Positions 59,546 to 64,000 of a DNA stretch of 64,000 nucleotides are shown here, piece by piece (within the stretch, counting starts at the first letter, position 1; every line of letters starts with the position of its first letter). Position numbers and translations under genes: made by a program. Source of the stretch: Methylorubrum extorquens. Its GTDB lineage: Bacteria; Pseudomonadota; Alphaproteobacteria; Rhizobiales; Beijerinckiaceae. The notes beneath the pieces were generated by a model. It was not told the origin of the DNA. It worked only from the letters and a program-made list of their open reading frames with translations, and searched no databases. Location of the stretch: NCBI RefSeq assembly GCF_024169925.1, contig NZ_JALJXF010000001.1, forward strand, positions 1,060,001-1,124,000, read 5' to 3'.

Positions 59546-59655
59546 CCAGCCTCAAGCGCCGGCGCCCGCCTCCGCGGGCTCAGGCTTTCGCTCCGCTCGA
59601 TGCATCTCAGGACCGAAGTCCCGAGATGCCCGCTCCGCGCGACGCTCTTCGCGCC
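59546..59655 (+). repeat. Dispersed palindromic repeat, copy B
   Basis: Begins CCAGCCTCAAGCGCCGGCG as in copy A (37765-37862, opposite strand), then hairpin GCCCGC-ctcc-GCGGGC, a spacer with CTCCGCTCGA, hairpin GCATCTC...GAGATGC, CCGCTCCGCG, and GACGCTCTTCGCGCC. Both stems differ from copy A by compensating changes. It fills the ftsI-murE gap just after the terminator. Confidence 0.8.
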
Positions 59656-59746
59656 GCGAAGCCGCTCATGCGACTTCGAGTATTGGCCTTTGGCCCATAC
59701 ACAGACGGCCTGACCCGCACGGACGCTTCCGAGGATTGTTTTGCCG

Positions 59747-61240
59747 ATGAGCCAGCCGACGCCTGACGACCGGACTCTTGGCGACCAAACTCTTGGCGCC
59801 CTGTTCCCGGAGGCGGACGCCGCCATCGCCGGCCGGCCCGTGTCTGGCCTCACCGCCGACAGCCGTAAGGTCGTACCCGGCGGCGTGTTCGTGGCTGTTC
59901 CCGGCACCGCCGCCGACGGCCGCCGCTTTGCCGCCGCCGCCGGATCGGCCGGCGCGGTCGCCGTGGCCGGGGAGGGGACGCGCCCGGACGACCTGGCCGT
60001 ATCGACGGCCTGGATCGAAGTCGCGGATGCCCGCCGGGCGCTGGCGCTCGCCGCCGCCCGCCTGTCCGGGCGCCAACCGGAGACCGTGGTGGCGGTCACC
60101 GGCACCAGCGGCAAAAGTTCGGTCGCCGACTTCGTGCGGCAGATCCTGTCACGCCTCGGCCGGGACTCGGCGAGCCTCGGCACCGTCGGCATCGTCACGA
60201 ACCGGGGCGCGGAATACGGCTCGCTGACGACGCCCGACCCCGTCACGCTGCACGAGACCCTGGCGCGTCTGGCCGAGGAGGGCATCACCGATCTGGCGAT
60301 GGAGGCCTCCTCCCACGGCATCGAGCAGCGCCGTCTCGACGGGGTGGAACTGACGGCCGCGGCCTTCACCAATCTCGGCCGCGACCACCTCGATTATCAC
60401 CCCACCATCGAGGACTATCTGGAAGCCAAGCTCCGCCTGTTCACGACGCTGCTGCCGAAGGGCCGCCCGGCCATCGTCAACGCCGACGGCGCCTATGCCG
60501 AGCGCGTCGTCGGCGTCGCCGATGCCGCCGGCCATGCCATCCGCACCACGGGGCGCGGCGGCGAATTCATCCGCCTCGTCGAGGCCGGGACGGAGGGTTT
60601 TGCGCAGAGCCTGACGCTCGCCCATGACGGTCGGGAGTACCGCGTGCGCCTGCCGCTCGTCGGCGGCTTCCAGGTGGAGAACGCCCTCGTCGCGGCGGGC
60701 CTCGCCCTGGCGACGGCGGCGGGGGCCGCCGATCCGGCCGGCGTCTTCGCCGCGCTCGAAGGGCTCACCGGCGTGCCGGGCCGCATGGAGCGGATCGGCG
60801 AGGCGAAGGGCGGGCTCTGCCTCGTCGATTACGCCCATAAGCCGGAGGCGCTGGAACACGTCTTGAGCGCGCTCCGCCCCTTTGCCAGCGGGCGCCTCGT
60901 CGTCGTGTTCGGCTGCGGCGGCAACCGCGACGCCGGCAAGCGGCCGATCATGGGCGCCATCGCCGCGCGCCTCGCGGATCGGGTCATCGTCACCGACGAC
61001 AACCCCCGCAACGAGGAGCCCGCTGCCATTCGCGCCGCCATCCTCGCCGCGGCACCGGGCGCGGAGGAGATCGGCGACCGGGCCGAGGCGATCCGCGCGG
61101 GCGTGCGGGACTTGGCGCCCGGCGACGTGCTGGTGGTGGCCGGCAAAGGTCATGAAACCGGCCAGATCGTCGGGCCACGTGTGCTCCCGTTCTCGGATCA
61201 CGACACCCTGCGCGCCGCGATCGCGGAGTTGAACGGATGA
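59747..61240 (+). CDS. murE: UDP-MurNAc-tripeptide synthetase, meso-diaminopimelate adding
   Basis: Adds meso-DAP to UDP-MurNAc-L-Ala-D-Glu. 497 residues from the ATG at 59747 (a TTG two codons earlier is in frame). N-terminal UDP domain (GLTADSRKVVPGGVFVA), ATP loop VTGTSGKSSVADF, and the DDNPRNEEP motif that marks DAP rather than lysine specificity. It needs its own promoter, since a terminator and repeat separate it from ftsI. It overlaps murF by four bases. Confidence 0.97.
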   Translation: MSQPTPDDRTLGDQTLGALFPEADAAIAGRPVSGLTADSRKVVPGGVFVAVPGTAADGRRFAAAAGSAGAVAVAGEGTRPDDLAVSTAWIEVADARRALALAAARLSGRQPETVVAVTGTSGKSSVADFVRQILSRLGRDSASLGTVGIVTNRGAEYGSLTTPDPVTLHETLARLAEEGITDLAMEASSHGIEQRRLDGVELTAAAFTNLGRDHLDYHPTIEDYLEAKLRLFTTLLPKGRPAIVNADGAYAERVVGVADAAGHAIRTTGRGGEFIRLVEAGTEGFAQSLTLAHDGREYRVRLPLVGGFQVENALVAAGLALATAAGAADPAGVFAALEGLTGVPGRMERIGEAKGGLCLVDYAHKPEALEHVLSALRPFASGRLVVVFGCGGNRDAGKRPIMGAIAARLADRVIVTDDNPRNEEPAAIRAAILAAAPGAEEIGDRAEAIRAGVRDLAPGDVLVVAGKGHETGQIVGPRVLPFSDHDTLRAAIAELNG

Positions 61241-62700
61241 CCGACGCCCCCCTCTGGACCCCTGCCGCCCTGGAGGCGGCCACCGGCGGGCGCCTGATCG
61301 GCGCGGCGCGCGCCATCACCGGCGCCTCGATCGACACCCGCAGCCTGGAGCCCGGCGACCTGTTCTTCGCCATCCGCGGCGAGGCGCGGGACGGGCACGA
61401 CTTCGTGCGCGCTGCCCTGGACAAGGGCGCCGGCGCGGCGGTGGTCGCGGAAGCGCGTGCTAAGGAATTCGAGGGCGTCGGCCCGGTGCTCGCCGTCCCG
61501 GGCGAGGGCGAGGATCCGGTGCTGGAGGCGATGCGTCGCCTGGGCCTCGCCGCCCGCGCCCGCACGGGAGCGGCGATCGTCGCCGTGACCGGCTCCGTCG
61601 GCAAGACCGGCACCAAGGAAGCCCTGCGCCACGTGCTCTCGACGCAAGGCGCCACGCACGCCTCGGTCGCCTCCTACAACAACCACTGGGGCGTGCCGCT
61701 GACGCTGGCGCGGATGCCGGAGGCCAGCCGCTTCGGCGTGTTCGAGATCGGCATGAACCACGGCGCCGAGATCCTGCCGCTGACCGCCATGGTGCGGCCG
61801 GACGTAGCGCTGATCACCACGGTCGAGCCGGTGCATATCGAGCATTTCCGCTCGCTCTCCGCCATCGCCGACGCCAAGGGCGAGATCTTTTCCGGGTTGA
61901 AGCCCGGCGGCATCGCCGTGATCAACCGCGACAACCCGAACTACGAGCGGCTGCTCGCCCACGCGCACGCCTCGCGGGCGGGCCGTGTCATCACCTTCGG
62001 CGAGCACGCGGCGGCGGATGTGCGCGCCCACCGCATCCTGACCCGGCCCGACGTCTCGGTGGTCGACGCCACCGTGATGGGCGTGCCCCTGACCTACCAG
62101 CTCGGCACGCCGGGCCGGCACGTCGCAATGAACTCGCTCGGCGTGCTCGCCTGCATCCACGCGCTGGGCGCCGACCTCGCCCGCGCCGCCCTGTCGCTGG
62201 CGAGCCTCAAGCCGCCGGTCGGGCGCGGCGAGCGCACGGCGCTTCGGATCGGAGACGGCGAGGCCTTCCTGATCGACGAGAGCTATAACGCCAACCCCGC
62301 CTCGATCCGCGCCGCCCTGGCGACGCTCGCCGGGATCGAGACCGGCGCCAAGGGGCGGCGCATCGCCGTGCTCGGCGACATGAAGGAACTCGGCGCGGCC
62401 GGCGAAGCGCTGCACCGCGAGTTGGCGGAAGCGGTCGCCGCGAACGGCATCGATCGCGTCTTCGCCGTCGGCCCGCTGATGGCGCACCTGTTCGAGGCAC
62501 TGCCGATGCCGGTGCGGGGGACGGCCGCGCCGACCGCCGAGGGTGTCACCGACGCCGTCCTCGCGACCCTGCAGCCGTGCGATGCCGTGATGGTCAAGGG
62601 CTCCAACTCCATGCGCATGGTCCGCATTGTCGAAGCGGTCAAAGCCCGCTACGCGGTCGCGCCGGACCCGCGCGAAGCCTCACTGAACGCGGTTCGCTGA
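61237..62700 (+). CDS. murF: UDP-MurNAc-pentapeptide synthetase (D-Ala-D-Ala adding)
   Basis: Completes the muropeptide precursor by adding D-alanyl-D-alanine. 487 residues, starting within the murE stop (ATGA). Marks: [19 protein letters not shown]-loop [24 protein letters not shown] near residue 169, and [17 protein letters not shown] near 345. mraY follows after 106 bases. Confidence 0.97.
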   Translation: MTDAPLWTPAALEAATGGRLIGAARAITGASIDTRSLEPGDLFFAIRGEARDGHDFVRAALDKGAGAAVVAEARAKEFEGVGPVLAVPGEGEDPVLEAMRRLGLAARARTGAAIVAVTGSVGKTGTKEALRHVLSTQGATHASVASYNNHWGVPLTLARMPEASRFGVFEIGMNHGAEILPLTAMVRPDVALITTVEPVHIEHFRSLSAIADAKGEIFSGLKPGGIAVINRDNPNYERLLAHAHASRAGRVITFGEHAAADVRAHRILTRPDVSVVDATVMGVPLTYQLGTPGRHVAMNSLGVLACIHALGADLARAALSLASLKPPVGRGERTALRIGDGEAFLIDESYNANPASIRAALATLAGIETGAKGRRIAVLGDMKELGAAGEALHRELAEAVAANGIDRVFAVGPLMAHLFEALPMPVRGTAAPTAEGVTDAVLATLQPCDAVMVKGSNSMRMVRIVEAVKARYAVAPDPREASLNAVR

Positions 62701-62806
62701 GCTTTACTCCATCGTCCGGGCCCTCGCGCCCGGCCGTTCCATCCGGCCGCGCGCGACGCCGTGCCGGGCGTGTCGACAAAGAACCTGCCGCGGGCGGACT
62801 GAACGC

Positions 62807-63889
62807 ATGCTCTATCTGCTGTCGGAACTGAGCGGCACGCTCACGCCCCTCAACGTGTTCCGCTACATCACCTTCCGCACCGGCGGCGCGCTGTTCACGG
62901 CGGGCTTCTTCGTGTTCTGGTTCGGGCCCTGGATCATCTCGCTGCTGCGCCTGCGCCAGGGCAAGGGCCAGCCAATCCGCGAGGATGGCCCGGCCTCCCA
63001 CCTGACCAAGCGCGGCACGCCGACCATGGGCGGCCTGATGATCCTGGCCGGCGCCGTGGTCTCGATCCTGCTCTGGACCAACCCGCACAACCACTACGTC
63101 TGGGTAACGCTCGCGGTGACCCTCGGCTTCGGGGCGATCGGCTTCTACGACGACTACCTCAAGGTGACGAAGCAGTCGCACAAGGGCTTCTCGGGCCGCT
63201 TCCGTCTGCTGCTCGAATTCGCGATCGCGGGCGCCGCCTGCCTGATGATCTCGCTCTACTCGCCCGCCGGATTGCAGAACCAGCTCGCCTTCCCGGTCCT
63301 CAAGGACACATTGCTGAACCTCGGCTGGTTCTGGGTGCCGTTCGCCGCCTTCGTGATCGTGGGGGCGGGCAACGCGGTCAACATCACCGACGGCCTCGAC
63401 GGGCTCGCCATCGTCCCCGTGATGATCGCCTGCGCCACCTTCGGCGTGATCGCCTACCTCGTCGGCAACGTCATCTATGCCGGCTACCTGCAGGTGAACT
63501 ACGTGCGCGACACCGGCGAACTCGCCGTGGTCTGCGGCGCGGTGATCGGGGCGGGGCTTGGCTTCCTCTGGTTCAACGCGCCGCCCGCGCAGATCTTCAT
63601 GGGCGATACCGGCTCGCTGGCACTCGGCGGCCTGCTCGGCTCCATCGCCGTGGCAGCCAAGCACGAGATCGTGCTCGCCATCGTCGGCGGCCTGTTCGTC
63701 TTGGAGATCATGTCGGTGATCATCCAGGTCGTCTCGTTCAAGCTCACGGGCAAACGCGTCTTCCGCATGGCGCCGATCCACCACCACTTCGAGCAGAAGG
63801 GCTGGAAGGAGCCGCAGGTCGTGATCCGGTTCTGGATCATCGCCGTCATCCTGGCGCTGGTCGGGCTCGCCACGCTGAAGCTGCGCTGA
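62807..63889 (+). CDS. mraY: Phospho-MurNAc-pentapeptide transferase
   Basis: Transfers phospho-MurNAc-pentapeptide to undecaprenyl phosphate, making lipid I in the inner membrane. 360 residues with ten predicted transmembrane helices. Conserved loops: [22 protein letters not shown] with the Mg-binding Asp pair, [31 protein letters not shown], and the HHHFEQKGW motif near the end. A 106-bp gap after murF holds no gene. murD starts 22 bases downstream. Confidence 0.98.
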   Translation: MLYLLSELSGTLTPLNVFRYITFRTGGALFTAGFFVFWFGPWIISLLRLRQGKGQPIREDGPASHLTKRGTPTMGGLMILAGAVVSILLWTNPHNHYVWVTLAVTLGFGAIGFYDDYLKVTKQSHKGFSGRFRLLLEFAIAGAACLMISLYSPAGLQNQLAFPVLKDTLLNLGWFWVPFAAFVIVGAGNAVNITDGLDGLAIVPVMIACATFGVIAYLVGNVIYAGYLQVNYVRDTGELAVVCGAVIGAGLGFLWFNAPPAQIFMGDTGSLALGGLLGSIAVAAKHEIVLAIVGGLFVLEIMSVIIQVVSFKLTGKRVFRMAPIHHHFEQKGWKEPQVVIRFWIIAVILALVGLATLKLR

Positions 63890-63911
63890 GCCGGGACGAG
63901 AGATACAAACC

Positions 63912-64000
63912 ATGACCCCAGCCACCACCTTCGCCGGCCGGAAGGTCGCCCTGTTCGGCCTCGGCGGGTCCGGGCTCGCCACCGTGCGCTCGCTGCTGGC
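63912..64000 (+). CDS. murD: UDP-MurNAc-L-alanine--D-glutamate ligase, N-terminal fragment (runs off window)
   Basis: Only 29 complete codons are present. The sequence (MTPATTFAGRKVALFGLGGSG, then LATVRSLL) is the N-terminal Rossmann loop expected of MurD, and murD is the normal gene after mraY in this cluster. The window edge cuts it at 64000. Confidence 0.88.
   Translation, partial: MTPATTFAGRKVALFGLGGSGLATVRSLL

Overview
The window is one continuous stretch of a high-GC alphaproteobacterial chromosome. Gene order and protein types point to the Hyphomicrobiales (Rhizobiales), most likely Methylobacterium/Methylorubrum; this is inferred from recognised families and synteny, not from a database search. 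Nearly all of it is ordinary core chromosome. I see no insertion sequence, prophage, CRISPR array, tRNA or rRNA. The one RNA gene is RNase P RNA (rnpB). The first gene (valS) and the last (murD) are cut by the window edges.

Layout. 1-8.9 kb: end of valS, a DUF2459 protein, a Do-type periplasmic protease, a chemoreceptor, an exported unknown and an aldo/keto reductase. 9-13 kb: an accessory catabolic set with an isopropylmalate/tartrate dehydrogenase-family enzyme, a BKACE (DUF849) enzyme and an opposing MHS-family transporter. 13.4-21.3 kb: a Gly-rich DUF1236 protein, lexA with two SOS boxes, comEC, gltX, gltA and a DUF188 protein. 21.3-24.6 kb: lipid A genes lpxB-lpxI-lpxA-fabZ without lpxD. 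24.8-32.8 kb: a leftward ppiD-trpE-trpG-trpD-trpC-moaC-moeA run, with palindromic repeats in two of its gaps. 33-37.7 kb: tpiA, secG and pyrG with three small genes inserted.

37.8-40.1 kb: a DUF350/DUF1190/glutathionylspermidine-synthase-like cassette. 40-45 kb: a small exported protein, holC, a secreted S10 peptidase, a lipoprotein, a YbdK-type ligase and a DUF4142 protein. 45-49 kb: a threonine aldolase, a GntR regulator, a CoA-transferase and an enoyl-CoA hydratase-like protein lacking both usual catalytic glutamates. 49.4-55.2 kb: an exported unknown, FKBP, a PfkB (adenosine) kinase, ligA and a ParDE toxin-antitoxin pair. 55.3-64 kb: rnpB, then the division and cell-wall cluster rsmH-ftsL-ftsI // murE-murF-mraY-murD, lacking mraZ and broken by a terminator and a repeat between ftsI and murE.

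I found no clearly new multigene system. The best leads are a dispersed palindromic repeat whose hairpins covary between copies, an apparent inversion of the lexA-fabZ block, the dehydrogenase/BKACE/transporter set, the non-canonical hydratase with its CoA-transferase, and the DUF350/DUF1190/synthetase cassette.
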